A DNA stretch of 64,000 bases from Channa striata. Taxonomy: Eukaryota; Chordata; Actinopteri; Anabantiformes; Channidae. Position 1 is the stretch's first letter. Each line of letters starts with the position of its first letter. Both the position numbers and the translations under genes were made by a program. The notes under the pieces are model-generated. The model was given only the letters and a program-made list of their open reading frames with translations, was not told the DNA's origin and did no database searches. Below, piece by piece: positions 11,416-22,500 of the stretch. The stretch lies in assembly GCA_033026295.1 (NCBI GenBank), contig CM065182.1, positions 4,588,001 through 4,652,000 on the forward strand, in the 5' to 3' direction.

Positions 11416-13928
11416 GTAAAAATTACCACTAGATATGATTAGATTGAATGGGAAGCATGAAAGGATTTTGAGATAGTATATTTGAGATATAATAACACAT
11501 TATTATGTTGATGTGCCATTGGCGAACACACACACACAGACATGGAAATGACCGTACACACACGCACCGTATCATCCGTTTGTGCTTTTTTAAACTAAAG
11601 ACTAAATCACACACACAGAGAAGCATCATATCTCCAGTGTTCACCTTGACTTAGCAGAGGGCTGTTTTCATAAATCCCTCCTTATCTCAGGTCTCAAATG
11701 CAGCAGGATATATGAGCGTGAAATCTGACTGAAATATGTAACACTATCAGAGGCAGAGATGGGCACACCCACGCTGCAAAAAAAATCAATTTCAAGAAAA
11801 AAAAAAGCTTGTTTCTAAGAAATTAGTTATATTCTATTTGTTAGGATGAAATAAAATAGAAAAAAGCAAGCATGTTTGTGATTAGAAGAATAATCTCAAA
11901 GTAGGAAAACATACCTATGAATTGACTCCCACACTGTCTTGCTTGGGCTGCAAAATGTATTAATTCATCCAAAACATTGTGGACTTTTCAATTTTATTTT
12001 GTCCATCTATAAAACAACGTGTAGAACTTTTTCTTAATAAGATATGGCAGCCAGAATGGAGCTAGATTGGGACAGTAACAACACTCATGTAACGTCCCGG
12101 GTGGGGAACTTACACAACTTCTCAAACTAATAATCTTTTGAAATGGCAAAGTAAAGTTTGTTCATCTGTTCTTATTCACTGTCAACAAGTGTGACACGTG
12201 TCTTTGTTGGGGATCAGACCACCAGCTCTGTGGAGTTAGTTGGATAGTTTTAGTTGGCCCTTGACTGTAGTTGTTGGGGTGTGTTCAGGTGTCACTTCCT
12301 GGCCCATTTAAAGGGAAAACAACAGTCAGCCTCGACTGTGTGTTTCTCAGTTTGATTCTGTGCCTAAAGCAAAGCGAAGCTTCAATGTTGCATTTTCACA
12401 CCATAAAACAACAAGCTCTTTGTTTGTCCCAAGTGATTTTTAGCAGTTTCTGTTCACAAATGAATAACTGTTGTGTAATTACTGAATTTCACAAGTAATC
12501 GCATTACTGTAATGTGTTACTGGGCAAGGAGCTACAGAAAACTGGACCTGCTCATTCCTACACTCATACACAGATTCCCTCTTTGCTTCTGTCTGTACCG
12601 TAAGTCCCGGCACTTTCTTTGATCCTCATGTGACCCTAAGACGAACCATTCAACACGTGAACCGAACAGCAGCATGAAAACACGGGGTGCGTAAAAATAA
12701 CAAGTTTGGTCAAGACACCTGGAAAACCAAAGATGTCAGCTCGTGGACTGCAAACGGGCGGATTGCTGATGCAGCTCTTGCTGACTATCCTATAACTAGA
12801 ACAACCCTCTGGGAAAAAGAGAGAATAGTTGGGCAGCAGAAGGCGCAGAGACAAAGAGAATGAGACAGAGAACCCTTATATTTGTGAAGGGAATGTCAGT
12901 GTAGGACTTGGGGTCTAGCAAAAAGCTCTGAGGGCAGGTAAGTAGAGGACAGTTGGAGTTGGGGAAATTTAAAAGACAGTGAGGCCAAGGAATATTGAAA
13001 GGAAGAGGTGAGAGGTGGATGCATGGCCCAGCAGCAGCACTGAGGGACAAGAGGAAAAGGGAAGTTGGGAGAACAAGGGTGGAACATTGAGGTTGTAGCG
13101 GCGGCATCCAGAGGGACACCCCACCTGCAGAGCAAAGCCATTGGGCATTGACACTGGCCCTTCCATGATTAATAGGACTGTCACTTATGACAAATGTAGC
13201 ACTTGGTACGTGACCTACTTCATGATAATAGAAATGCAACAGTCCTCTTTTGCTTCAACCCTTTCCCCCCTTTTCTCCTTATGCAAAAGAAGGACCAACT
13301 ACTCTTGGTACAACTCCTCTATCTGCGGCTTTCCTGTTGCTGGAGGTCTGCCAACGTCCCGCCTTTATCTGGGGCTATAAGGACTACAAGGTCCTGACTC
13401 TCTTGTGTGACAGCACAAGGACAGTCCAGGGTAGGACATTACTCAGTTTTTGTTACAGTGAGGTCCCTCACTGTTCAGTTTAGGACTAGGGCAGATGTTC
13501 TGTGGCAGAGTTCTGTTTACCTGCCCAGAACCAAATGGGTATTTTGCAAAAACTGCATGAAATTAAAGTCAACAATCATGATAAAGTAGGTTAGACTAAA
13601 AGTTTTCTTGGATTAAAAAAATATTTATAACATATCATAATCAGTCATAAAAATGTCTTTTGACATAAAAGCATTTCATTTATAGCAAACAAAAGTTGGT
13701 TTTACTGTTATCGACAATAGATAAACAACACATATTACTCACTAGCAGTGAGTTTGGAGGTTTTGTGTTCATGTCTGTGACATAAAGCTCTAGTTTTGTT
13801 TCCTCTCTGGCTATGTAGAGCCTTTCTAAGTTCAGTCCCCCCCAGGGTCTGTCACCTAATGGAAGAAAACCTTTGCAGCACACACACACACACGCTATCA
13901 CAAAATATAAGCTGATGAAATATGGAAG

Positions 13929-13946
13929 ACATACTGTACAGTATGT
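13929..13946. repeat. Perfect 18-bp palindrome
   Basis: ACATACTGTACAGTATGT equals its own reverse complement over all 18 bases. It may be a dyad binding site or the scar of an inverted repeat; nothing nearby decides which. Confidence 0.85.
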
Positions 13947-14398
13947 GTGCTGAGCAAAGGTAGAGGGACAGTGTATTACAAAAGTTAAATACTATTTAAG
14001 TTCTTACATAATTTTGCAGAACAGAAGACACTCCATTCTTTCATAAAGGAAAAAAATGATGAGATGAAAGGGAGAGGATGTGTGTGTGTGATGACAGATA
14101 TTAGTGACGTGTTGAAAGGCCATTTACCATTTTACTTTTTTCACCTGAATTGTTCCCAGTAGCAGTAAGTTTTTATTGTGTGAATTCACCAATAACAGGC
14201 TGGATGAGAATTATTTGACCATCAAAAACTTCCATCAATTAAAAGGAGCCATATCTGGTGCAAACAATAAACACTGACGATTGTTAGTAGGAGCAAAGGA
14301 AATCTAAAGCTGAATGATGAATGTGGAACAGAATATGTGACAATTACAAGACAGTTAGTAGCAGTCTCTCTAAAACTGTCTCATTGACATAGGCACAT

Positions 14399-14435
14399 GA
14401 TGATGCTGATGATGAAGATGAAAATGATGAAGAAG
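14399..14435 (+). repeat. GAT/GAA-rich imperfect trinucleotide repeat
   Basis: Repeated GATGAT, GATGAA and GAAGAT units over about 37 bases. Confidence 0.8.
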
Positions 14436-14574
14436 GTCAAGCTTGTTTGGTCCAGTCGACTTTGTCTTGGTCGAAGTGGTGTAGAACACTCTGTAGTGAA
14501 CACGCTTTAACCAAAAGACCTCGTGGCATTTTGACTAGTTATAAAACAGCTCAACGCGAGAATGTGCTCGGCTG

Positions 14575-14660
14575 TCCAAAGGCCATTTTATGCTTCTGCG
14601 GCGATACACGTGAATGTCGACGTGGACCTACGCAGATTAGGGAATTACGGGTCACAGAGA
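14575..14660. mobile_element. Possible Harbinger/ISL2EU-type MITE remnant
   Basis: The phrases CATTTTATGCTTCTGCGGCG and CGACGTGGACCTACGCAG resemble the CpG-rich terminal sequence of short non-autonomous elements found in fish (ATACTTCTGCGTCGA-type ends). Only one end-like region is visible, with no clear target duplication. The assignment rests on remembered similarity. Confidence 0.3.
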
Positions 14661-15023
14661 CCCCGATGTGAAAATCTCCCATATCTCAGCAACACGTTGT
14701 GCGGAGATGTGCTTCGACAAAGCGGATTGGATAATGTAGTTGACATAGTATTATTCACTATGTCTATTCAGTCCTCTACACCCTCATCTGAGCTATGAAT
14801 GCAGAAAATAAGGAAACTCCAGGAGCTTCACATACTTTCTCTTGTTATTGTCATTTTTGTAATTTTTCATCTTCGCCTATGAAATTGCGTGACCACACGT
14901 CAGCAGAGCATCCCGCCAGAGAAGCATTCTCACAGGAGACTGAAAAAGTTCATCAGGTCCATTTTATCATTGAAATCAGTGATTACCTTCATAGACGCTG
15001 AGCTCTGTGAAATGTAGAACACG

Positions 15024-15086
15024 CAGATTTACTGTCTGTTTCCAGATTTACTGTCTGTTTCCAGATTTACTATTTGTTTCCAGATT
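15024..15086 (+). repeat. 19-bp tandem repeat, about 3.3 copies
   Basis: The unit CAGATTTACTGTCTGTTTC is repeated at 15024-15042, 15043-15061 and 15062-15080. The first two copies are identical and the third has two substitutions (ACTATTTG); a partial fourth follows. Identical neighbouring units suggest recent slippage. Confidence 0.9.
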
Positions 15087-15194
15087 GTTTCTTTATTATT
15101 AGCTAACTGAGGTTTGGTGAACAGGATGCTGCCTTCTTGTGAACAGGTACGTCTGCATTGACGTTTCCCTGCATCTTTGGAGAAGTTTAATCCA

Positions 15195-15410
15195 GCCTTT
15201 AGGTGACAGGCAACTTAAAACCACCTAAAATCACCTAAAGTGCCTGTCTTCAGACTGTGGGAGGAAACTGAAATACACAGAGGAACCAACACAAGAACAG
15301 GAAGAACATTCAAACTCCAAACAAAGAGGCCACAGCCGGCAGCTACATTCGAACCGTGGACCCTCTAGCTGAGGGTGGCAGCGCCGACCACCCAGCCGTC
15401 ATGGAACAGA
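15195..15410 (-). repeat. Interspersed repeat with tRNA-like head
   Basis: On the minus strand the block reads GTGGTCGGCGCTGCCACC, then GGTTCGAATG (B-box-like). It continues GTTTGGAGTTTGAATGTTC, TTCAGTTTCCTCCCACAG and GACAGGCACTTTAGGTGATT. That order matches a very common fish repeat in which a tRNA-like start (GCGCTGTCGCCTC, GGTTCGAATCC) precedes TGGAGTTTGCATGTTCTCC and GTTTCCTCCCACAGTCC. This copy is diverged and non-coding. Confidence 0.7.
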
Positions 15411-16230
15411 CCCGTGGAAGTGAAATAAAGTTGGCTTTAGATGGTTGAGTGTCTTGCAGAACATCTTTTCCTGCTTCTCACCAGCATGTTGAGTGTCAAA
15501 TTTAAAAGAAAGAGATGTGGCAGAGATGCCCTCGGATTCCTCCCTTTTGGATCTGGCAAATGGCAAGGCACGTTTGAAAGCTACACCGAAGGAAGAACAC
15601 GCTGGAGTTTGAAACATGTCACATGTGGGCAGAGCTCTCTTTCCCGTCGCCCCCTGCTTTACATTCATCGCAAACAAAGTGAGCGAATGTGCCACAGATA
15701 CTCACCAGTCAAATCAAGCCTTAGCGTTGTGTCCCGAGAGTGTCTTGAATGGTGCCAGCTGTCGCCCTGGCATCTCACTGTCTACCATCAAAACTGTTCT
15801 ACTTGTGTCCCCTGCAGGCAATTGTGGCCCCACTGGTTTGCATGTGCATGTATCTGTTTGCATGTGTCAGTGTGTCCACACACCCCGACACGTCCCGCCC
15901 TGTCAGTGTGTCTTCTTTGCGGGGCTTTTTGTGGGAATGCCACCCCTGTACATACAAATGTGCGTCCCTGTGTTGTTTGGATGTCCGGTCTCTGTGACTC
16001 ATGATCCTTGGGGTGTGTGCGAACAAGCTCCTCTGGAGGTGTGTGTGCAGCGATGGGGAACAGAGTGACAGCTCGTGTCACCCCTTTCACCAGACACCGG
16101 GGGAAAGATCGAAGGCAAAAAACTAACAGCAAAAAAAACCCAAAAAACAGAGAGACGAAGGAGACACTCGTCTTGGCTTTCTCACTGGAGGCGTCCTAGG
16201 ACATGACAAGTCCATTCACACAGCCTAGAA
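15411..16230. other. Overlapping open frames without recognisable gene
   Basis: Several overlapping frames of 60-187 codons lie on both strands. They are Cys/Val/His-rich because of TGTGTGT- and CACAC-like low-complexity sequence (for example CATGTGCATGTATCTGTTTG). No domain, signal or splice-bounded exon is apparent. Confidence 0.5.
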
Positions 16231-16249
16231 AACACACACACACACACAC
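16231..16249 (+). repeat. Short (CA)n array
   Basis: An uninterrupted run of about nine CA units. Confidence 0.9.
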
Positions 16250-16457
16250 TCATGAAAGACTGTACTGGCTGACAGATCTGCACACAAAAAGACAAGTATT
16301 CTGAGGTTGGTCCCGGGCTGCTATAATAGACAAGCATTTGACTTTTATTGATTCCATTCATCTTCTAACCCCACACGTCAGGACCTAAACTTCACTGTTA
16401 TCTTTAAAACCACAGCAATAAGCTTTAAGAGTGTGCAGCTTCACACTGTCAGTGGGT

Positions 16458-16480
16458 CACACACACACACACACACACAC
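16458..16480 (+). repeat. (CA)11 microsatellite
   Basis: An uninterrupted CA run following GTGGGT. Confidence 0.92.
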
Positions 16481-16569
16481 GCATCTATGCACACATTACT
16501 CAATTTAAAGCAGACTAGGATCTATGCTTATATTACAAAATGACATTCATTAATGACAAAAAAATATAC

Positions 16570-16690
16570 TTTTTATACTTTGCACTTTTATCCAGAGCGC
16601 TTTACAATGTTGCTCACCTACTGATGGTGGTGGCTGCCATGCAAGGTGCTCACCTGGGGTTCAGTAGAGCACCTACATCATCACATCACT
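16570..16690 (+). repeat. Decayed teleost interspersed repeat
   Basis: The phrases TTTTATCCAGAGCGCTTTAC, AATGTTGC, GATGGTGGTGGCTGCC and ATGCAAGGTGCTCACCTG, then GGGGTTCAG, occur in order. I know this order from a frequent fish repeat in which TATCCAAAGCGCTTTACAATG is followed by GGCTGCCATGCAAGGCGC. Internal parts are missing. A TTC run follows at 16691-16706. Confidence 0.6.
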
Positions 16691-16706
16691 CTTCTTCTTC
16701 TTCTTC
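16691..16706 (+). repeat. (TTC)n short repeat
   Basis: Five TTC units just downstream of a decayed interspersed repeat. Confidence 0.8.
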
Positions 16707-17562
16707 GTCACATCTCACATCTTTGGCTAAAGGCTTTAACCAGCAAAGTACGATTGGCCCGAAGTGAGAAAATTATGTCCCTTTGTCCATTGCTTCTTTG
16801 GGCCTTGCACGTGTAGCCTTGTGATGATAGATTTTTTTCCTATGAACATATTTTCACAGATAAAAGGACAAAAGAAGCAGGTCTGTGTCTTTGTATCACT
16901 TCACAAATAATCTCTCTCTGCACCTTTACCTCAGCAGCTTTTCACCTCCTTCATTCTCACATCACAAAACACACAGACAGTCATGACACATCTTTAAGGA
17001 CAGATTCATTCAGCACCATCGCAGCATAAAAGCTAACACAGAGGCACACGTGGTGTTTGTGTGTCTGCAGTGAGAGGTCACGGTGAGGTCAACGTCTGTG
17101 TCTGCATTATAAGTGGATTTGTTTGCGACTAAATTCATGTAAATAGTGAGATAGACAGAAACCGTACTGGCTGAAACAAATCCTGGCAGCGTGTTTCTGA
17201 GAATTCTGAACGTGATGATGTGAATGTAAAAGGACATGAGACTGGGAAGCTGCAAAGGTGACTGGCAGTTCTAAATACGGATGCAGGGGGTGGAAAATAC
17301 ATTCTACAACAAAATGAAGCAAAGTCAAAACAGAAATCCAAGTCCGGCAACGTTGAGGCAAGCGGTTTAGCAGGCAGATTTCAGGTGATGAGTAGACAGA
17401 CAAACAGATTACCAAGGTCCAAAGCTCAATGCCAATAAAGGCTGGAAGGACATCATAGAATGACAATAGGCAATGCATGGGGGATGAGATGGAGGGACTT
17501 CAGAATAAAAACCAATAAACAGGAAGTCAAGCTGGAGAACGTGACATATGTTTTTTTCTGAC

Positions 17563-17655
17563 CTGTAGCCAAAGACCCAAAGCTACTCCAAACTCGGCAA
17601 AAGCAATAAAGAAGCACAGCCAAGCAGCCATAAGTATGAAAATGTCCTTAAAGTA
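17563..17655 (-). other. Possible 31-codon membrane-segment exon
   Basis: On the minus strand an acceptor-like CTTCATAAATTTTCAG precedes a 93-base block. A donor-like CAG|GTCAGA follows it, and both junctions would be phase 0. The block is open and encodes FKDIFILMAAWLCFFIAFAE then FGVALGLWLQ, a hydrophobic helix with a central acidic residue, as seen in multi-pass membrane proteins. I recognise no family, neighbouring exons are not evident, and codon choice is neutral, so chance is quite possible. Confidence 0.18.
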
Positions 17656-17715
17656 CTGAAAATTTATGAAGAGTTGCAGGTAATTTTTTCTATTGATTAG
17701 CCAGTTGATTTTCAC

Positions 17716-20700
17716 TTAGGTTTAGATAAGTTAGAGGAATGATTTAACTCCGCCTGCCAAACTGAATTACTTAAAATAAATATTAAATTAATAGTCAAAC
17801 AAACTTTGTGGGAAATAATAAAGATCGCTCTCCATGACAGTCAAATCAATGGTCGAATTCTTTTTGTTCTGGTCCAAAAAAGCCAAAATAAAATCCTGAT
17901 TTGGGAACTTGGTCGGCCAGTGTGAGTCACAGCACAGTGATTTTCACTGTGTCTGAGTTTGAAGGACATGGGCGACAGAGAACATTACCAAAACAGTTTG
18001 AGCATTACGCGAGTCTCATTCATGAATTCTCCCCAGTGTAATGAAAAACCTGAAGTAGATTTGTTGTACGGGATCGAGAGTATCACCCGCTTCGTCAGCA
18101 ACGTGTTTGCTCTGAGCAACATGACATTCAACTGTCCTGCCTGGAAAAACTATTTATGCCAACATTTAATTCTCGGGTCTCATCCTCTCGTTTGACCTTA
18201 AGGGATAGTTTGAGAGCATTTTCTGGAAGATTAAATTCTCCTCTGGCTAAATCTCTTCGTGTCCTTTTTGAGTCCCGAGGGGGAGAAGAGCGAGGCATAA
18301 TCACCTTCTCGAATATTCTGTCCCATTCGTGGCAGGTCTCAGTCCAGGCTGTTGACAAACGCGATGCCTCATTTTAATGCAATTTGTCAATTCATAATTA
18401 AATTCTCTTCTATGCGAACAAGTCAAAGTCTAATACTTTCCTGTGGCTAAATACACACTTATCTCCATTGTACACTCACTGTAGCAGGATTTAAAAGTGG
18501 GACAAGTTCTCCAGTGATCACTAAAACTGCTAACCATGGTGTATATTTATAAGGTCACGTCTTTATAGACCATTTCAGCGACCATTAACATTTCACATGG
18601 TTATCGTTCTGCCTGTGCACAAATCCTCCAGGCACTTGAGGAATTAATAAAATTAAATAAGAAGAAGAACAAACGAGATCCTCACATTATTCAGCACGAT
18701 TTCTACAAATGCCACCATCTCTTATCTTTTAGTCTACATCAAAGCACCATCACACCACAACGTTTCAATCAGAAAACCTGTGTCAGTGTGGTAAGAATTT
18801 TCATGCCAAAAGAAAAGAAGCGTTGCATGGCTTTGCATTCAAACATTTAAGTAAAATAAAAGAGACAAAGGCCTTTGACATTGCTCATGCCAATTGTGTG
18901 TCAAATACAGATTCCTTTCACATCAGAGGCAATTGGCGCTCAGACTCCTTCAGATCCCTTGTAGCTTTAGGGATTAACTTCACTCAGGGATGTATCAGAA
19001 ACCCCCCTAACATAATGCATTCTACTTTCCTCGCCGTTAGTTCCACCTGACATTGGGCCTCTGCATTGTGGCAGCCCCTGGTCATGGGCTTTCACAGTAA
19101 TCAGCTAACGAAAGAGCTGAAATGGAAGATCAATGTGAGTTAGTGTTATCTTCCTTAGTGCCTGCAGCGTGTTACACAGGACGAAAATGTCAGAGAGGTA
19201 AACGGATTCAGATTCGGCCTCAGAACGTGGTCGCCAGCTGCGGACTCTGGCGTTGTGAAGGTCCAACCAGTGGACGCAGAGTGGTGCATCAATATGGATG
19301 CTACTAGTGCTTAAATTCAACGCATTTAAGATTTAAAAACCCTAAACAAATGATTTTCCAGGTTTCTACGGTGTTTATGACCAAAACCAAACCTCCAAAT
19401 TGCCCATGCGTGGGTTAACCTGCATAAAGAATGAATGTAACACTAACCTTCGTTATTCGAGTAGAAATATAAATAGGCTCAAAAGACCGTCTGTCCTGCA
19501 GCGTTAGATGATGAATCAAAGCCAATAGTCAACTGTTAACACTGGGTCATTGGGAAGTCATCGTCGGCCTCATCTTCGGGCTGAGTCCCACATTCTCGGA
19601 CCCCCGTCAGTGGCATGTTGACAGGAGTCCGACTCTAGTGCCAAACATTGTTCGCTTTAATGAAGATGATGCATGTGGTTAGTTTAGTCAGGAAGTACGT
19701 GTGTGACGTTACTGTATGTACGATTTGTTTTGATGCAGTTTGTCTTCTCACTTAACTTGAAGTGCCTAACCCATGTTGTCTCTTGGCTTAATGTTACCTC
19801 GAAATAATATTGCAAGAAAGTGTACATGTGGTCTTAATGTGACATACATGACAAATATGCCAAAGGATGAAAGAATGCAGCACAATTTGCCGCCTTGGGG
19901 AGCGTCATTATCTGATAGTCTGGCCTGAGAATGTGTTCTTAGCAAACAGGGCACGAGAAGAGAGTCTGTAACTTCCTATCAGACACACTATCCATTAGAA
20001 GTACTTAATAAATGGACAAAAAAATTTGTACGCGTGCAGAATATGCAGCGCTACGTGCTCGTCGCACTTGTCAGAGACTTAAGCGTCTCATTTGAAGGAA
20101 GCAGTATTTTCCTCATCCCAAGCAAAGATGTCATCCTCAGCACTGCTGGAGGTTGTTTGTTACCTGAGGGTTGCGGTTGCTCATTGCGATGGAGGGAAGC
20201 GCAGCGCTGTAGTCAGCAGTGTCCTCGGGGCTCCTCTTCACGCCTCTCAGCCGCACCACCGCCACCGTCATCAATGGAAGGCACGTTACTTGATTAGTAA
20301 CCGAGGTTTGAGCAGATTTCCCTCTGCTAATATTCGCACCTCTTTGGCAGCTGCAGTGTTTTGTAATCTGATTGTTTCCTTTCACTGGTTTTGCACACAA
20401 TCCTGGATGCAGTTTTTTCTGCAAGCTCTGGATCACCCGTGTAAGTCCAGATGATGTATATACAGATATAAATACCGCTGATTATAGCAGTCAACACGTG
20501 CATGCATGAGTCCAGCGCTGCAGAACATTCCACTGTTTTAATAGCACTGATCAGGTATTTTCAAGCAAGTACCTGATTTCTTTGGCATAGGGTAATTATA
20601 GTGTCTAAAACAAATGAAGGGACGGTGTTTGTTTTTGAACATTTGTATTATTTTCGAGTATTTTATGGTTTCCATAGTTTCTTGGTAAACGCAGTAATGA

Positions 20701-21134
20701 AACAATAGATATTACACACATTGACTATGCACTCCAGATACACTTTCCATGAAGCAGCAACTCATTTTTTATTCTCTGTTGTTCAGATTTCTCCTCTGGT
20801 GAAAACATAGCGTCTTTTTCCTAATCACTTTCCACCTGTTTGACTAATTACGAGCCCACTGCATGTCCACAGAGCATGAATTGAAGACAAAGAACGGAAA
20901 GTGCTGGGTTCTAGTAAATCTCATCAAATACTTTATCACAGCCGTAATGTCTAAACGCATGTAAAAAGTTATGCAGATGGTAAAATATATCACTTGACAA
21001 ACTATTCCAAACTGTTGTTTTTCCACTAATGGAAAAACTGCAGCAAAGAAGCAAAGTTTAATAGCGTTTCCTTGTCTGCAGCCTTCATTGAGATCCACGT
21101 CTTCTAACTCTGGATTGTTGGATATTTGCATGTA
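17716..21134. other. Unique sequence, possibly regulatory; no gene recognised
   Basis: The blocks around 18095-18420, 18890-19130 and 20080-20360 are balanced in composition and free of repeats. They carry developmental-enhancer-like words such as TTCATAATTAAATTC, GATTAACTT and GATTAGTAACC. No coding exon is apparent. I cannot test conservation from one sequence. Confidence 0.35.
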
Positions 21135-21153
21135 TGTGTGTGTGTGTGTGTGT
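21135..21153 (+). repeat. (TG)n array
   Basis: A short uninterrupted TG run. Confidence 0.9.
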
Positions 21154-21331
21154 TTGACATTTTAAGCAGCTCTCCAAAGACCAAGGCACAAAGAGCTGAG
21201 AAGCGCGGCTTGTGAATGTAATTCACCCCGAGTCGCCACTTGAAAAACAGTTGCACTGAGACTTGCAAATGGCAGTTTGTTGTATGGCTGGTACCCACGT
21301 GCTGTCTGTGCTATTTTCTTCTCGTTTGCGA

Positions 21332-21355
21332 GTGTGTGTGTGTGTGTGTGTGTGT
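21332..21355 (+). repeat. (TG)12 microsatellite
   Basis: An uninterrupted TG run that lies 174 bases upstream of a CA array of similar length and opposite sense (21529-21550). Confidence 0.92.
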
Positions 21356-21528
21356 AAAGTAAATCCCTCCTCCCTACATTTGGCCTGTTACATGCTGGCA
21401 AGCTAACGTATGGCTCTTAGCTTTCCCAAGGTTTCCGTCTAATTGGATCTCTACAGGGAACAGTGATGCTTCCATGCATCCCATATTGCAGTCACTTATA
21501 ACATTCAAGCAAGCCAGTTAACTTTAAT

Positions 21529-21550
21529 CACACACACACACACACACACA
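21529..21550 (+). repeat. (CA)11 microsatellite
   Basis: An uninterrupted CA run just upstream of a Tc1-like transposon remnant. Confidence 0.92.
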
Positions 21551-21605
21551 GACTAAAGCAGACAAGATGAGAAAAGCTAAAATGAAAGACACACACGCTA
21601 ACATA

Positions 21606-22047
21606 TCATGCTTTTAGCTCTGATTATGGCGTGCATCGGCCTTGGCATCATTTCACTGAGCTTATGCACGACGTTTTTCTCCGTCTAGAGTTGCAATTTT
21701 TTCAAACTGATGATTATGGGAGAGTCGGATTTCTGCAAAGTCTTCAACGGCACACGCCAGATATTCTCAATAGGGTTGAGGTCAGGACTCTGTGGTGGCC
21801 GATCCACGTGTGAAAATGATGTCTCATGGTCCCTGAACCACTCTTTCACATTTTGAGCCCGATGAATCCTGGCGCTGACATCTTGAAATATGCCTGTTCC
21901 ATCAGCGTAGAAAAAAAAATCCACTCGTCTAAAAACACGGTCATTCGGTACATTCAGGGAGTCAGCTACTCATTGCATCATATTAATTATTAGTGATTAG
22001 GCTCTTACCTATTCACTTACTTGAATCTAGGTGGTGACTTTTGACCG
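21606..22047 (-). mobile_element. Tc1/mariner transposon remnant
   Basis: The minus strand carries the C-terminal half of a Tc1-type transposase. The pieces run from high to low coordinate: DSLNVPNDRVFRRVDFFF, then DGTGIFQDVSARIHRAQNV, KEWFRDHETSFSHVDRPP and QSPDLNPIENIWRV, and finally an EMMPRPMHAIIRAKS tail near 21615-21655. QSPDLNPIEN with the catalytic Glu (codon 21766-21768) is the hallmark of the family. The preceding catalytic Asp appears replaced by Val (QDVSARIH, codon 21877-21879). The tail is out of frame with the core, and the N-terminal DNA-binding part is missing. The 21985-22047 stretch (CTCTTACCTATTCACTT, AGGTGGTGACTTTTGACC) looks like the terminal region. It is a dead element. 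Confidence 0.9.
21685..21924 (-). pseudogene. Tc1-like transposase fragment
   Basis: This is the longest surviving frame of the transposon remnant, 79 codons. It holds the spacer and third catalytic residue of the DDE nuclease domain, including PPQSPDLNPIEN. In the intact family the enzyme acts in the nucleus to excise and reinsert the element. Here the second Asp position holds Val, the C-terminal part after IENIWRV diverges (PLKTLQKSDSPIIISLKK), and the first Asp region is absent. Counting from the Val to the Glu leaves 36 intervening residues, not the usual 34 of Tc1. Confidence 0.85.
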
Positions 22048-22284
22048 GTCATATTAACCTAGCCCTAACATTGTAGAGGCTGATTCCAACATTTTAGAAA
22101 CTTTGATAAGACAGAGAGAGAAACACCTCACTTGCTTGTGGATTTCATCCATCGACATCTATATTTCTGAAGGGTGAATCTCAGGCAGCAGAATTGGTTT
22201 TTGAAGCTGCAGATTGGAAAGATTTTAACCAGACACTGGTTTTCCTAAGGTCATGCACAAACCCACCAGACTATCAGTTGGAAA
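22048..22284. other. Unique sequence
   Basis: Downstream flank of the Tc1 remnant; nothing recognised. Confidence 0.4.
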
Positions 22285-22500
22285 TGGGCAACTCTGGTCC
22301 TCAGGAGCCTCTGGACCGCTTGTTTTCCTGATTACCGGAATCTGATTTGTTCAGTCAATCAGAAACTGTTCATCCCCCTGGTCTTGATGTGAGGTATTTT
22401 CCAGCGTCTGATTGACGACACACCTGATCACAGGTAATCGGCAGTGGGTAGTGCAGGGGCAGTCGATCATATCCAGCCCTTGTCTTCTTCACTTCAGTGA
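22285..22500 (+). repeat. Possible hAT-type non-autonomous element
   Basis: The head GGGCAACTCTGGTCCTCAGG and the following GATTACC, CACACCTGATCACAGGTAATC phrases resemble a common fish element. That element begins with GGGCAACTCCGGTCCTCGAG-like sequence and contains CACACCTGATT. The opposite terminus is not clear, so the boundaries are approximate. Confidence 0.35.

Larger units (their letters stand above)
11416..14560. other. Unique sequence with a few decayed repeats, no gene recognised
   Basis: This stretch holds short CA runs near 11526 and 13877, and an A-rich block at 11775-11880 resembling the head of a common fish MITE (CACGCTGCAAAAAA). It also has a perfect 18-bp palindrome at 13929-13946 and a GAT-rich stretch at 14399-14435. 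The 147-codon minus frame at 12796-13239 is Ser/Pro/Leu-rich, without a motif or splice-like borders. Confidence 0.4.

Noticed and set aside
12796..13239. 147-codon minus-strand frame with two overlapping frames
   Set aside because: Three frames are open together in low-information sequence rich in Pro, Ser and Leu. No domain, no codon bias.
15024..15086. CRISPR array
   Set aside because: Units are contiguous 19-mers without spacers, in vertebrate DNA; it is an ordinary tandem repeat.
15441..16132. Large overlapping frames on both strands (187 and 150 codons plus; 114 codons minus)
   Set aside because: They overlap TG/CA-like low-complexity DNA, are Cys/Val/His-rich, and compete for the same bases. 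No recognisable protein feature.
17008..17030. REST/NRSF site (TTCAGCACCA)
   Set aside because: Only the left half matches; the GGACAGCGCC half is absent. A similar half-site at about 30024 has the same problem.
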